From: Entoloma clypeatum
Taxonomy: Eukaryota; Basidiomycota; Agaricomycetes; Agaricales; Entolomataceae
DNA: 64,000 nt
Assembly: GCA_963565915.1 (NCBI GenBank)
Contig: OY751494.1
Span: 1,364,001-1,428,000 of the forward strand
Direction of reading: 5' to 3'
A model generated the notes under the pieces. The model was not told where the DNA came from, searched no databases, and saw only the letters and a program-made list of their open reading frames with translations. Positions 46,549 to 58,822 of this stretch are shown one piece after another; position 1 is the stretch's first letter; the number at the start of each line of letters is the position of its first letter. The position numbers and the translations under genes were made by a program.

Positions 46549-49500
46549 TCAAATGATGTGATATCTTAGATCGATATGTTTAGTACTGCGTTCCTGTACA
46601 GGATTGTTCCTAATAAAGATCAAGCTATGATTGTCGGCATAGATTGGGACATTCTGCATTAGGAAGCCAATCTCCTGGAAGAGTTGGACTATCCATTTTA
46701 CTTGGCGGCTGCAATTGGACATAGCCATATACTCTGCTTCAGTAGATGAGTGAGCAATGGTTTTTTGTAGACGACAAGTCCAGCCTACAGAAGCACCTGC
46801 AGGCTTCAGGAAAAAGCTGGTGCAGCTTCGACACTTGATTTTGTCGGATGCCCAGTCAGAATCCATGTAGGTATGTAAGCCCTATTGAACAGCATGCCTT
46901 GCAGATGCAGAGGAAGCCTGGTTAATAATACTCACATTGAAGCGAAGGGGTTGAGATGTTGAAGAAGAGTGGGCAATGGTAGAACTACTGATATTAGCTC
47001 TGTTGTACTAAACTACTGACATGCAGTACTTATACTCATGGAAATGCACACAGACCAACTACGAGCTAGTAATGCTATTGGCTAGAACATGATGGAACAT
47101 CTCTGGTACACAGCATCAAGGCTGTGGTGCGCAGCATTCTGAGTCACAGAAATGACTCAGAGATCTAGAGTGAGTCTAGATTGTTCTATGTTTAGAACAC
47201 TTCATGTGGTCAGACCACATGGTAAAACACATGATCATAGTCATGTGACATTACTGTCGAAACATCCAAGTCATGTGATTGACTGTCAATACATCCATAT
47301 TTGAATGTTTCAACAAGCCCACATTTTGATCACTGGAATACATCAGTCAGTAATCAGAAGGGCCCATGAGATAGCAGATTATATACTTTGCTTTATCAAC
47401 ATGTTTCTGGGTAGGATTTCAAGAACTGTGATAATGTGATCATGGCAAAGGCAATGTTGGGTTGTGTACCAATCATTAAATATAGCAGAGACCCTATGAT
47501 CTACTGAAATTGTGATCAAAGTGCAGCAGTGGCAGTGCCAGCATTTGCTGTTGGCTTGTATCCAGTAGGTAGAAGAGTCTTGGTGATCATTGCATTTGTC
47601 ATGCCAAATCTCTCTACTACTTTCTGTAAATAGGCACATTGATCGATCATGATCATATTCTTGGTACGCATGATGCGCATTCTCAAGAATTCAGTGGGTT
47701 CATCTACAGTAGATCACGAGATTCCCAAATAGCCATGAATTCAGCTCTTTTAATAGTTGTAAGCTTAGTGTCTGGTCCCATGAACATTGGGTCATCAACA
47801 TAGATTATTGCTAGTATGATGGTTCTGTTTGGGGAATAGAAAACAAAGATTCCGGCGTTGGATGTGACCCTTCGGAAACCTAGTTTCTTCATGGATTTCT
47901 CCATGGCATGCCACCATGCAAGTCCAGCCTGCTTTAAACCATAAATTGCCTTATGCAGGTGCCAAACAAGAAGTTCTTTGCCTTTTACTTTGAAGCCTTT
48001 GGGTTGCATCATGTATAACTCTTCCTGGAGTTTCCCATAAAGAAAAGCAGCAGTTATGTCAAGCGCGAGAATTACCCAACTCTCAAGCACAGCAGTAGTG
48101 AGCATGAGACGTACTGTCTCAAATCAAACTACGGGAGAGAATACCTTGTCAAAATTGATTCCCTCGATTTGCGAGAACCCTTGTGCAACAAGCCAAGCCT
48201 TTTTATGGCCGTTGGTCTTTATATCAAAGACCCATTGTGAACCAATGGCCTTCTGTTCGGTCGGTAAAGGTGTTAGATCATAAACATCACACCGCTTGAT
48301 GCTATCAAGTTCCTTACAGCATGTGTCCAACCACTCATCCTGGAGGTTTTTTGGCATTTTGGCAATGTCACAAAACTTCATCTCCTGGATATCACAGAAC
48401 TGTGAGAGATTAGATTCAGAGTGAGGAACAGCTGATGCAAGTACCATGTTCAACTCAGCAATCTGTTTCATGTCTTCCCCTCATTTCTGAACTAATCATT
48501 CTAGGTACAAGTTAAATGCTTTTGGATCTTGCTCCACATCATTCATCATTTTGTGCAGTAAGCTCTCCGCATCCGTATCTTCCAAAGGTTCATCATAGAG
48601 AACTTTGGGGTCATTGGGAGGAGTACCGGAAGATCCACTAGGCCCTGTGTCAGGTGGGGCTAAGGGGGAACTAGGTTCCACCTCTTCCTGTCATGATCAT
48701 GGAACATTGCGGAGCCAGGAAGGCTGACGCTGCTGTTTCTCTCGATTCACAGCTTCACGCCAAGAGTGTGTGTGATTGATGTCATGTTGTTGTTGCATGG
48801 GGTGCTGTTGCTCCCCGTAGATGTTGCCTTCCTGTTGAGGCGGGTTAGCATTCCTTCGTGATTGAGGGCATCAGCAGATGGAGGATTTGCTGGCTGGTTC
48901 TGGACCTCAGGGTCATCCTGATTCAAAGGTGGTACATCAGCGCCGTCACACTGGTTTCCATTTGGAGCAGAAGGGGGATGAGAGAATTCATCTCCACTTG
49001 GCTGATTATGCCGGTGGGAATGATAATGAACATCACTGTCTCCAAAGTGGTGATCAACATTGTTATCAGGGTTTTCATCATCCTGAGACTCATCATGGGG
49101 AGGCTCATTTCCCATGGGTGTGTGTTGCGACTTTGGTATCTGAACATCTTGGAAAGAGTGTTTCATCAAACACCGTGATTGTACCAATAAAGATACTGTT
49201 TTTATCAGTCATAAACTGATATGCTTTCATTTCTGGTTTAAAACCCATAAAGGTCATAAGCTCCACATGTGGATTTAATTTATTCACACAGCATTCTTCA
49301 AGAATGGCAGTGCAGCCTAAAACACAGAGATTAGATACATCTGGTTTTTCCCCTTTTAGAGATTCAAAAGGTGTTTTCCAATAAAGTTGTTTAATTGGTG
49401 TGCAATTGTAGATGTGCACGGCATGTAAAACACAAAACTCCCACCATGATTGTGGTAAGCAGGTGGCAAATCACATCGCCTGTGCTTTCTCTACAATGAT

Positions 49501-51202
49501 GCAGTTAATCCTTTCGGCTTGACTGTTTTGTTGGGGTGTATTAGGAGCTGAAATTTCCACAGCAATTCCAAGATCCTCGAGGTACTACTCCAGTTTTTTT
49601 TTTGAACTCTCCCCCTCCATCAAAACACCATCGGCGAAATTGGGCATTAAACTGGGTTTTTATAAGTGTTGTCCACTTTTTGAATGCATCAGAGGTATCA
49701 GATTTGAGTTTCAACAATACCGTCCAAGCATGCCCAGAATAGTCATCCAAGAAGCTGATGTAGTATTTAAATTTGTGATAGGAGGTGATTGAAAACTCTT
49801 TGAGGTCCGAATGGAGCAACTCAAAGGGTCTGGAAGCACGTGAAGATGAAGGAGGGAAGCTTTTCAACCTGAACTTTGCTTTTGCGCAAGGACAGCATGG
49901 CTTATCCTTAAGGGGAAATTGGACATCCCTTGGAAATCCATCACATGCGTCGGGTGCCTTTTTCAGGACATCTTTACCAGGGTGTGCAAACCACTGATGC
50001 CAAATGCTGTAATCAGCTTTATAGACATCAATATTTCTAGCATTTAGCTGCATGATTTGTTCAACGTGTGTATTTATCCAGTATATTGTTGCACCGGAAA
50101 AATGAGGTTCACATCTAAGTACACACTTTCCATCTTTGAAGAAACTAAGATTGTTAGCTGAGCCAGCGACATTTAATCCAGATTCTTGAAGAATTTTGCC
50201 CATCAACATGAGGCAAGTAGAAAGCTCCGGGATGTGTAAAACCGGATAAAGCCGAGTCGTTAGACTTCTTGGCTTTTTTTGACGTGATGGTATTGTGTGA
50301 GTGATGAACATGGTCCCTTTTTCTTTTATAGAGATCTTTGCTTTGCCCACAGTTTGGGCAGTACAAATTGATTTCTCTTCTTCATATGTTGCAAAGTCAC
50401 ACATCTCTGAGGTGAAGTGCATACTAGCACCGGAATCCATGATCCACTTGGCGTCATTAGTATCTTTGGATTTGTTCTTACATTTTGAACATGAGGCAAA
50501 ATGATCATAGATTTTCTCCATAAAGGAGACAGCAACGACAGGTGATTTTAAATAACTACGACCTGGTTCTAGTGACTCATCATGAATCTGGATGTGTTCT
50601 TCTGTCATTGTGTGCTCATGTGAAACTTGTAAAAGAACATACCTCGGGTCGTCGCATGACAATCCTCCAAAAAGCTCATCGTCGACATCATCCACCCAAC
50701 TGAAACACGTCCGCTTGGATGGTCCAGGTTTATCTTTGTCATACTCGTACTCCTCATCAAAGTCTATCACAGTATTGGCATTATAATCTTGGTGTTCCAT
50801 CAGGAACAGGGAAGCTTCATCCATTACCTCATTGTCAGGGGTGGAATATATCCCCAGAATGTCTTCGGGGTATATGACATTATTCATGTTTTGGAGGGTC
50901 TGGGACATTCCCATAATGCCAAGAGATGTGACAACATCTCGCACTGCCTGCATCTCAGGGTACATTGATGGTTGATTAACTGGAGCACCTGTGAAACACT
51001 GCGTGGATGTGTTTGTCATGCAATCAAGAAGCTCTCTCGCACCTGCAGTCATGATATGTTCAGCGGGACAAGATGTCAACTGCAATTTGAGAGGAGGACG
51101 ATGATGAGGGTCAGTTGTCAGAGTAGAAGATTGTTGGGGGGGAATGACATGTCCCAAGCCCATGACAGTGGTGAAGGAAGGTGTCGGCAGATTCATAGTC
51201 AT
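46549..51202 (-). pseudogene. Copia-2 pol remnants (PR, IN, RT, RNase H)
   Basis: Fragments read in order on the minus strand. Protease WIMDSGASMHFTS and integrase HQWFAHPGKDVLKK, CCPCAKAKFRLKSF and LLHSDLKEFS lie in the 49541-51202 frame, which ends abnormally after WCFDGGGEFKKK. 49105-49419 holds the integrase C-terminal part. 48124-48471 and 47704-48105 hold RT (ALDITAAFLYGKL, YGLKQAGLAW and the active site IIYVDDPMF). 46549-46866 holds RNase H (SDWASDKIKCRS, SSTEAEYMA). At least four interruptions separate them. Confidence 0.88.
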
Positions 51203-51376
51203 TGCTGATGATGCAACATGAGAGCAGCCGGCAGTGTCGCCTGCAGTGGCCGCTTGGGCGCGCTGGGCCTTTTTCCAACTCTGTGAACCTTCCTTTTTGG
51301 GTACAAATGGCTGCTTCTTGTTTTGATCACCAGAATTGTTTGACGGTGTCTCCTTTGTCTTTTCTTTTCCTTTGTT

Positions 51377-52108
51377 CTATTGATGAGGCTTGCTGGAATT
51401 CTGGTTTGACCCAGAAGCATCAGCAGGTCCCAGACCGTTGTGCCAGTGGGGTTCCTGTCCTTTCCGCTTGACAGCAGAGATCTTGTTGGCAGCTGGAAGT
51501 TGTGCTTTGGCTTGTATGTGCATGTACTCTGCGGTCACAATCTCTTCAACATCGGTAAGTTTGAAAGTATCTAACTTCCATTCTTTGGCCAGATGTGAAC
51601 CAAGATGTTTCCATTTGGGAGGTAGATGGTGCACAGCAAGCATCCCTTGCAATTTAGGAGCGAAGGGGATCTTGTGCCTGTCAAGGTGTGCCAAGAGATC
51701 GTGGAATTTGGAGAATTCCGGATGTGGGTCACCACCAGACAGGTGCCAATTGAGAGTCAAGGCAAAGTCCTTGAACATCTTGTTGGGGCCTTTTTTCTCA
51801 AAAAGAGTCTTCAGCTGATCCCAAACCTCTTTCAAAGTCTGGAATGCTGTAACCTCATGCTTTACAGATTCCACCAGAGATAAGACGATCGCACCACGTG
51901 CTTTCAAGTCTTTCTCCTTCCACTTGCAGAACTCCTTTTGTTGTTCAGATGTTGAAGTGGCTGTCAGGGAGGTTGGCTGTTTCCAGTCCCTGGATACAAG
52001 CATCCAGGTCCCTTCAAACTGTAGGAACCCTGTCATCTTATTGCTCCACTCCTTCCAGTTAGAGCCGGTCATCTTGATGACAGCAGATTTGTAATCAAAA
52101 GAAGACAT
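51377..52108 (-). pseudogene. Copia-2 Gag
   Basis: 243 codons, MSSFDYKSAVIKMTGSNWKE to SSKPHQ. It has the UBN2/Gag-like pattern (NWKEWSNKMTGFLQFEGTW, TAFQTLKEVWDQLKTLFEKK). It stops before any zinc knuckle; the next fragment begins in another frame at 51202. Confidence 0.8.
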
Positions 52109-52493
52109 GATTTGATGCGAAGGGTGAGAGCGCAAAAGACTGGAAGTAGAATGTGTCGGTCACATGTCAAATTGCTGGATTTTAGATGAAACAGGGACAC
52201 AGCAACATGTGTTTTGCTCCACTAGGGTACATCAGACCCCTAGTCCACATTTAACATTGTACACAGAGTTAACTGGTAGACACCTGTATGGAGGCGGATG
52301 GGCATCACGATCATCAGGGTGTTATTGCCCGGATCTGCTAGCTCATTGCACTACATGATGATGTGGGATTAAACATTCACATAATCATTGATGTTGTATA
52401 TACAGATTGAGGTGCACTTGATCTATTGTGTTCACGATGTAGCGGCATCGAGTCTACTAAGACTGCCAGCAACGAGCGCAATGGCAAGTCTCA

Positions 52494-52505
52494 GGGCTCA
52501 TAACC
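52494..52505 (-). other. Primer-binding site of copia-2, half-tRNA initiator-Met type
   Basis: Reading the minus strand, GGTTATGAGCCC follows the 5' LTR directly. It is an exact complement of the anticodon arm GGGCTCATAACC of eukaryotic initiator tRNA-Met. Confidence 0.75.
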
Positions 52506-52814
52506 TGTTGGAACAACATACAATCACATCAACGCTGGAGGTGATCACAGCAGATGCATCATCTTGCAGTCCTAGTATACTCTATACTATGTGCTACTAA
52601 TTGTGTATCTATCATAGAGGGGGAACTTTACTACTAACCTTTGAGGGGTGTTTGCAAGGTGGAAGTTACTCAGTAAGAGCGTTATATTGCACAGAGAATA
52701 AGGACAGTCTTATATACTAGTCTACTTATTTGTACATTATTTGTACATCATGGGATTGGGCACATGACACTATAGATGAAATATCTATAGGAGTGGAATT
52801 TGTTCAATAGTTGT

Positions 52815-52987
52815 GCCCTCTATGGAAGCCTCCTTGTCCCCAACAGCCTCCACTTGCACCCAACAGCTGTCTCTCATCCCCAACAGTCGCCCCTCCTCAT
52901 TAATGGCCTCCCCTCATGCCTAAAGGCCTCCACTCATGCCCCACGGCTGCCCCTGGTTCCCAACAGCCTCCACTCATGCCCAACGGC
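52815..52987. repeat. 20-bp-period satellite, patch 3
   Basis: About eight units of the CCTCCACTCATGCCCAACAG type. The array continues after the MITE and gypsy insertions at 60576-60650. Confidence 0.75.
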
Positions 52988-53912
52988 CATCTCTCTAGTG
53001 TTTCAAGGTCCAGTTTGGTCCTTTTTTTTGCCCAAAAATTTTGAGACCAGAGACCAAGACCAGGTGAGTGGTCTCTCTGAAAAACTAAGAGCAGGACCAG
53101 TTTAAACTGCATGTGACCAGGGGGGATGGTCTTTGTATTTTTGAAAAAATGAACCAGGACCACCTGTTATATCTGTCTCCGAATCTCCGATCCACTCTGA
53201 TATTCCTCCGACATTCTGGACATCCGTTACCTCCGCATCTCTGCACGTTGCCATCATGCATTTCATATTCATAACTCCATGCCTTTATGCATTTCATATT
53301 CATATTCCCATTTACTTATACATCACCTTTTCCGCATGGTCCGTTGACCGACATCTCTGATGTTCAGTCGCTGGCAACTTACGCCACAACTCCGGACCTA
53401 CTCCGACCATCTCCGTAAAGTAATCTCATTTAGGTATTTAAGCTCGTACCATACCTGTAGTTCCTCAGTTCAAATATCAACAAAGTTCACTCCTCTACTC
53501 CCCGTTCATGCCAGAGATCCTCGCTGTGGTACAATACGCCGACGACATCCTCATCTACTGCTCTTCCTCCATCGTTACCCTTCGACAAGCTCAGTACTGT
53601 GTCCGAGTCACAACTCCGACGTCGTCCGACCATTTCCATGTCAACGTGTCTCTCACCGAGATCTTTCCGAGGACCTCTGCACCTCCGACCTCTCCTCCGA
53701 CCTCCTGAAATTGGGACACCTTATCCAACAAACGGCGGCGCAACACATACGTTGAAGCCATGTCCCTCCCCTTCATTGTTCCTCCGCATTTCCGGAGTTC
53801 CGCTCCGGTCTCAGTCCTACGTCTGACCTCCGACGGACTCCGACGAAGCTCCGACGTTTCACCTACTTAACAGTATATTCGAACTCAAACCGTTTTTGGA
53901 TTCCTGCTAGTC

Positions 53913-55070
53913 ATGGCACTCCGAAACACCAAGACAGCAAAAGCCGCAGAAGCTGGCACTTCTAGGCAGCAAGTTCTACAAAATGTCGAACAACGTTTAA
54001 CAGAACTATCCCCCGTAACTCCGACTACTCCAACACCTCCGGGTTTTCGGCCCATCACACCTCCGCATAATATTCCGATCCCCACTTCTCCCATAGAATC
54101 CGCACCCCCGTCTCCTCAGAATATTTTCGGCCCACAAGCCCTTGTGGATGCTTTCCTCTTAATGACCAATGAACTCAAATGCAGCAAAGGTCACAAGCAT
54201 CACAAAAAGGCTAAGGATCTGGACACCTTCGACAATTCCGATCCCTGGAAACTTAACCAGTTCATCCTCCAATGCACATTGTTCTTCTGCGACAACTTTG
54301 AGTATGACGATGACTCTGCCAAAATCACTCTTGCCATCTCCTTCCTCCGAGGCACAGCTCTCGATTATTTCGAGCATTTCATCATTGAACCGGACCCGGA
54401 CAACCCCCCGGACTGGTACGAAGATTGGTCCGCATTCCTCCACACACTCCACACGGAATTCGGGGTCATTGACCCCGTTGCGGATGCTGCCGACTCTCTG
54501 GACAATCTCAAAATGCGCGAAAATCAACATATTCTCAAGTATAATATCGAGTTCACATGCCTTGCTGCCAAAATGCACTGGGACAGCTCCGCCCTGCATC
54601 ACTGGTACTACTCCGGGTTGGCGGAGCGGATTAAAGATGTCCTTGGGACTCAAGCAAAGCCAAGCACGTTACCAGCACTTAGGGAGCTAGCACAGACTAT
54701 TGATGCTCTCCACTGGGAACGTCATCGCGAGAAATCCCGCTCCAACAAATCCGCATCCAAATCCAACAAATCCGAAGCTAAAACCCCCTCTGCAAACTCC
54801 GATAAAAACTCCAAAGCCAAACTGCAGACACAGAACCAGGGCAAACAGTCGAAGCCTTCCTCCGCTCCCAAGTCCGACATCTCCGACAAACTCGGAAAAG
54901 ACAGAAAGCTAACTCCGGAGGAACGCAAACACCGTTTTGACAACAACCTCTGTATGTTTTGTGGCAAAGCTGGACACGTCGCGAAAGATTGCCTGAAGTC
55001 TTTGTCCTCCACCTCTAAGGCTAAGGCGCGCGCTGCCCAAGCCAAGACCACGGACGAAACAAAAAATTAG
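53913..55070 (+). CDS. Gypsy Gag
   Basis: 385 codons from MALRNTKTAKAAEAGTSRQQ. Pro-rich N-terminus, then the retrotransposon gag fold (WKLNQFILQCTLFFCDNFEY, ITLAISFLRGTALDYFEHFI), a Lys/Ser-rich linker and one zinc knuckle CMFCGKAGHVAKDC near the end. The stop TAG at 55068-55070 directly follows the slippery heptamer A AAA AAT. Confidence 0.93.
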   Translation: MALRNTKTAKAAEAGTSRQQVLQNVEQRLTELSPVTPTTPTPPGFRPITPPHNIPIPTSPIESAPPSPQNIFGPQALVDAFLLMTNELKCSKGHKHHKKAKDLDTFDNSDPWKLNQFILQCTLFFCDNFEYDDDSAKITLAISFLRGTALDYFEHFIIEPDPDNPPDWYEDWSAFLHTLHTEFGVIDPVADAADSLDNLKMRENQHILKYNIEFTCLAAKMHWDSSALHHWYYSGLAERIKDVLGTQAKPSTLPALRELAQTIDALHWERHREKSRSNKSASKSNKSEAKTPSANSDKNSKAKLQTQNQGKQSKPSSAPKSDISDKLGKDRKLTPEERKHRFDNNLCMFCGKAGHVAKDCLKSLSSTSKAKARAAQAKTTDETKN

Positions 55071-55108
55071 CGGGCAGTCCACAGGACTCTGTATGGCCTG
55101 AGGACTGC
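55061..55108 (+). promoter_or_regulatory. Programmed -1 frameshift signal between Gag and Pol
   Basis: Heptamer A-AAA-AAT at 55061-55067 is in the Gag zero frame. A 6-nt spacer (55068-55073) follows, then a stem GCAGTCC (55074-55080) pairing with GGACTGC (55102-55108) over a 21-nt loop. Slipping back one base after AAT avoids the Gag stop and enters the frame that holds the protease. Confidence 0.75.
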
Positions 55109-58100
55109 GTTGAACCCATCCATACTACCGCTCTACTCAACGCTTCCGCTCTTTCCGATCCCAATTCCCTCTGTGTCCGACTTACATCTCCGCTTATCTC
55201 CGATTCTTCTCCGATAGCTGCCCTTGTGGACTCCGGCTCTACTCATTGTTTTATTGACTCCCGTTATGCTTCATCCTATAAACTCCCTTTCACCTCCATA
55301 CCTCCGATCAAACTTAAATTATTTGACGGAACATCCAACTCCGTCATTACTCAGGCAGTTGATCTCCCTGTATACTTTTCCTCCAGTGAATATATGGCCA
55401 TTACAGCCTACGTGACTCCGCTCGATTCCTCCTGTTCTATGGTTCTTGGATACAACTGGCTCACCCGCTACAATTGACTGGGTATTGGGCAGTATTACTT
55501 TCTGTCCACATCTCTTGAAGGAGTCTCCAACCTTGACGTCTTCTGCCAGGTCAGCTCCGCTACCTCCGCAGACCTCTCCCGATACTCCGACCTCCAACTC
55601 CGGCACACCCGCTGCTACTCCGGATGTTGTCCCGAATATTGCATTGATAAATGCAGCCGCATTTGTGCGAGCTTGCAAACTTCCGGGTGCCCAATCTTTC
55701 CGAATTCACCTCTCCGACCACACGATCTCCGACCAATCTGTTTCCATGTCCGAGGAACCTCCGGACCTCTCCCATATCCCAGAGGAATATCACGATTTTG
55801 CTGATGTTTTTAGCAAGACAAAAGCAGACACCCTCGCTCCGCATCGTCCATATGACCTCCGCATTGAGTTAGAAGACGGATCGACTCCCCCTATTGGCCC
55901 TATGTACTCCATTTCACAATCCGAACTATCTGCCCTGCAAAACTTCATAGATGAACATTTGGCCATTGGTTTCATTTGCCCCTCTCGCTCTCCGCATGGC
56001 GCTCCAGTCCTCTTTGTTCGAAAGAAGGATGGTTCCCTCCGCCTGTGCGTCGACTATCGGGGCCTGAACAATGTTACCAAGAAGGATCAATACCCTCTTC
56101 CGCTCATCTCCGACCTCCTTTCCACTGCCGGAAAAGCACGTGTTTATCCCACTCTCGATCTCCAGCATGCATATCATCTTGTCCGCATTGCCGACGGAGA
56201 TGAATGGAAACCCGCTTTCCGCACTCGTTACGGATCGTTTGAATGGCTTGTTATGCCTTTTGGACTATCCAACGCCCCTGCCGCTTTTCAGCGATTTGTG
56301 AATGATATCTTCAGTGACCTCCTCGATGTTACAGTGGTGGTCTACCTTGATGACATTCTCATTTACTCCGACGACCCCGCCAAGCACCCCGACGATGTCA
56401 AGGAAGTTCTCCGACGTCTCCGCAAGAACAGACTTTACGTCCGCTCCGACAAGTGCAAATTTTCTGTCGACACAGTCGAATATCTTGGTTTCATCCTTTC
56501 TCCCTCCGGTCTCCGCATGTCCGAAACCAAGGTGAAGACCATTCAAGAGTGGCCTGAACCTCAGAAAGTGAAGGATGTATAGTCTTTCCTTGGATTCGCG
56601 AATTTCTATCGATGTTTCATCCACGGTTATTCGGACATTGTTGTTCCGCTCACCCGACTCACCCGGAAGGGTACTCCGTTCCGTTTCTCCGACTCCGCAT
56701 GGAGTGCGTTCAACGAGTTGAAGCTCGCTTTTACCAAAGCACTGGTCCTCACTCATTGGATTCCTGCTCGACCTATTATCATCGAGACGGATGCCTCCGA
56801 CTATGCACTTGGTGCTATTTTGTCCATCCGGACCTCCGACGAGGAGATACACCCAGTAGTGTTCCACTCCCACACCTTCACCGCCCCGGAACTCAACTAC
56901 GACACACACGACAAGGAGTTACTTGCTATCCATGAAGCATTCAAGGTATGGCGACATTACCTTGAAGGCTCCGCTGCTCCGATCGACGTTGTCATGGACC
57001 ACAAGAACCTGGAGTACTTCGCCACTACAAAGGTTCTCACCCGCCGACAGGCCCGGTGGTCCAAGTTCCTCTCTCAGTTCAATCTCTTGATTCGCTTCCG
57101 CCCCGGACGTCTCGGTACCAAGCTGGACTCTTTGACTAGACGATGGGACGTCTATCCCAAAGAGGGGAATAGTGACTATGCATCGGTAAACCCAAGCAAC
57201 TTCCGACCAGTCTTTTCCCAAGAACAGCTGTCTGCATCTCTCCGAGCTACGGAGTTGTTCACCCCTGTTCTCCATGCCACAGTCATAATGGACATTGAAC
57301 AGTTGCACTCCGACATCCTCCGCTCACTCCCATCCGACCCAATCTATGCCGACCATCTCAAGGAGCCCAAACCGCACTGGTCCGTAGACTCCGATGGTTT
57401 CCTCCGTCATAGTGGTCGCATTTATGTCCCCGACTCCGATAACCTCCGGCTCCGCACCCTCCGCAACAAGCACGACCATATTCTCTCCAGACACCCTGGA
57501 CAGAACAAGACAGTTAGTCTCATTCAACAAGATTATACTTGGCCTGGTGTTCGAGACTTTGTCAAAAAGTACTGCAAATCCTGCACCACTTGCATGCGCT
57601 CTAAACCTCAACACCACAAGCCCTATGGTATGCTGAAGCAACTCCCAGTTCTGAACCTTCTGTGGAACTCCATATCCATGGACTTCATTGAGACACTTCC
57701 GACCTCCGGCGGTTTTGACGCAATCCTTGTTATTGTTGACCGAATGACAAAACAAAGCATTTTTGTTCTGACTACGATCCACTGCACCTCTGAAGATCTA
57801 GCCACCTTGTTCATCCTGCATGTGTTCTCCAAGCACGGAGTACCGGAACATGTCACCTCCGACCGAGGCCCGGAGTTTGTCTCCCGTTTTTTCCACTCCC
57901 TCGGAAAAGCCCTCAACATGACTCTGCACTTCACCTCTGGCTACCATCCTGAAGGCGACGGTCAAACCGAACGTACCAACCAAACCTTGGAACAGTACCT
58001 CCGCATCTTCTGCAACTATCAGCAGGACAACTGGTCCGAGCTACTTCCGCTTGCGGAGTTCGCATACAACAATGCTCTGAGTGCTACGACCGGGATCTCG

Positions 58101-58757
58101 CCCTTCTTCGCCAATAAAGGTTATCATCCGAACCTCTCCGTCCATCCAGAGCGAGACCTCGCATCCGCCCATGCCCGACAATTTGTTGTAGACCTGGACG
58201 AGCTTCACCAAGAACTCAAATCTACAATCCTAGAAGCTCAACGATGTTATCAAGGCCCCGCCGATCTCCGGCATGCTCCGCCCCCTCCGCTCGAAGTAGA
58301 ACAGCAAGCGTTTGTGAAGGCTAAGTTTTTCTGCACTACACGACCCTCCAAAAAGCTGTCTGAAAAGTACCTTGGCCCCTTTGACATCCTTGCCAGGAAT
58401 GGTACACACTCTTACACCCTCCGACTTCTGGACACCATACGCGGTGTTCACCCCATTTTCCACATCTCCATGCTGGAGCCATCTGTTCCGAACGACATTC
58501 CAAACCGGACAGTAACTCCGCCTCCTCCGATCGACATTGAAGGAGAAGTGGAATATGAAATCGCCGAAATCCTTGACACCAAACTAGATCGTCGGCGTTC
58601 TTGCAAACTGCTCTACCTAGTCCGTTGGCTAGGCTATGAAGGAACCGATGAGGAACAGTCCTGGCTACCTGCCATGGAACTCGAACACGCGACGGACTTA
58701 GTCACAGATTTCCACTCCGCATATCCGGAGAAACTGGGCCCTTTATCACGCCTATAG
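55068..58757 (+). pseudogene. Gypsy Pol (PR-RT-RNase H-IN-chromodomain), two lesions
   Basis: Entered by -1 frameshift from Gag. The protease motif is LVDSGSTHCFID (about 55223). Near 55473 a small indel shifts the frame (YNWLTRYN then a stop; the other frame continues [10 protein letters not shown]). [37 protein letters not shown] and the active site [15 protein letters not shown] at 56578-56580 interrupts the conserved VKDV-SFLGFANFYR, where Gln is expected. RNase H: ETDASDYALGAIL. Integrase: HDHILSRHPGQNKT, CKSCTTCMRSK, MDFIETLP, TSDRGPEFVS and GDGQTERTNQTLEQ. A C-terminal chromodomain (EYEIAEILDTK, YLVRWLGYEG, SWLPAMELEHA) marks the chromovirus clade, whose chromodomain is thought to guide integration. 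Confidence 0.9.
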
Positions 58758-58822
58758 AACCACACAAGACACTCATATTGCAAAATAAATATAAAAAAAA
58801 AAACAATTAAAGGGTGGAGGGG

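Larger units (their letters stand above)
46080..52809 (-). mobile_element. Ty1/copia element 2, degenerate
   Basis: 6,730 bp. LTRs of 304 bp at 46080-46383 and 52506-52809, with a perfect 5-bp target duplication GTTGT (46075-46079, 52810-52814). The element reads on the minus strand, so the 5' LTR is on the right. Directly inside it is the primer-binding site. The coding region is broken by several stops and frameshifts. The LTRs differ at more than ten positions, so it is older than copia-1. Confidence 0.92.

Noticed and set aside
53360..53755. 131-codon ORF duplicated at 60008-60403
   Set aside because: Lies wholly in the gypsy LTRs, so its duplication follows from the LTR pair; not a host gene.
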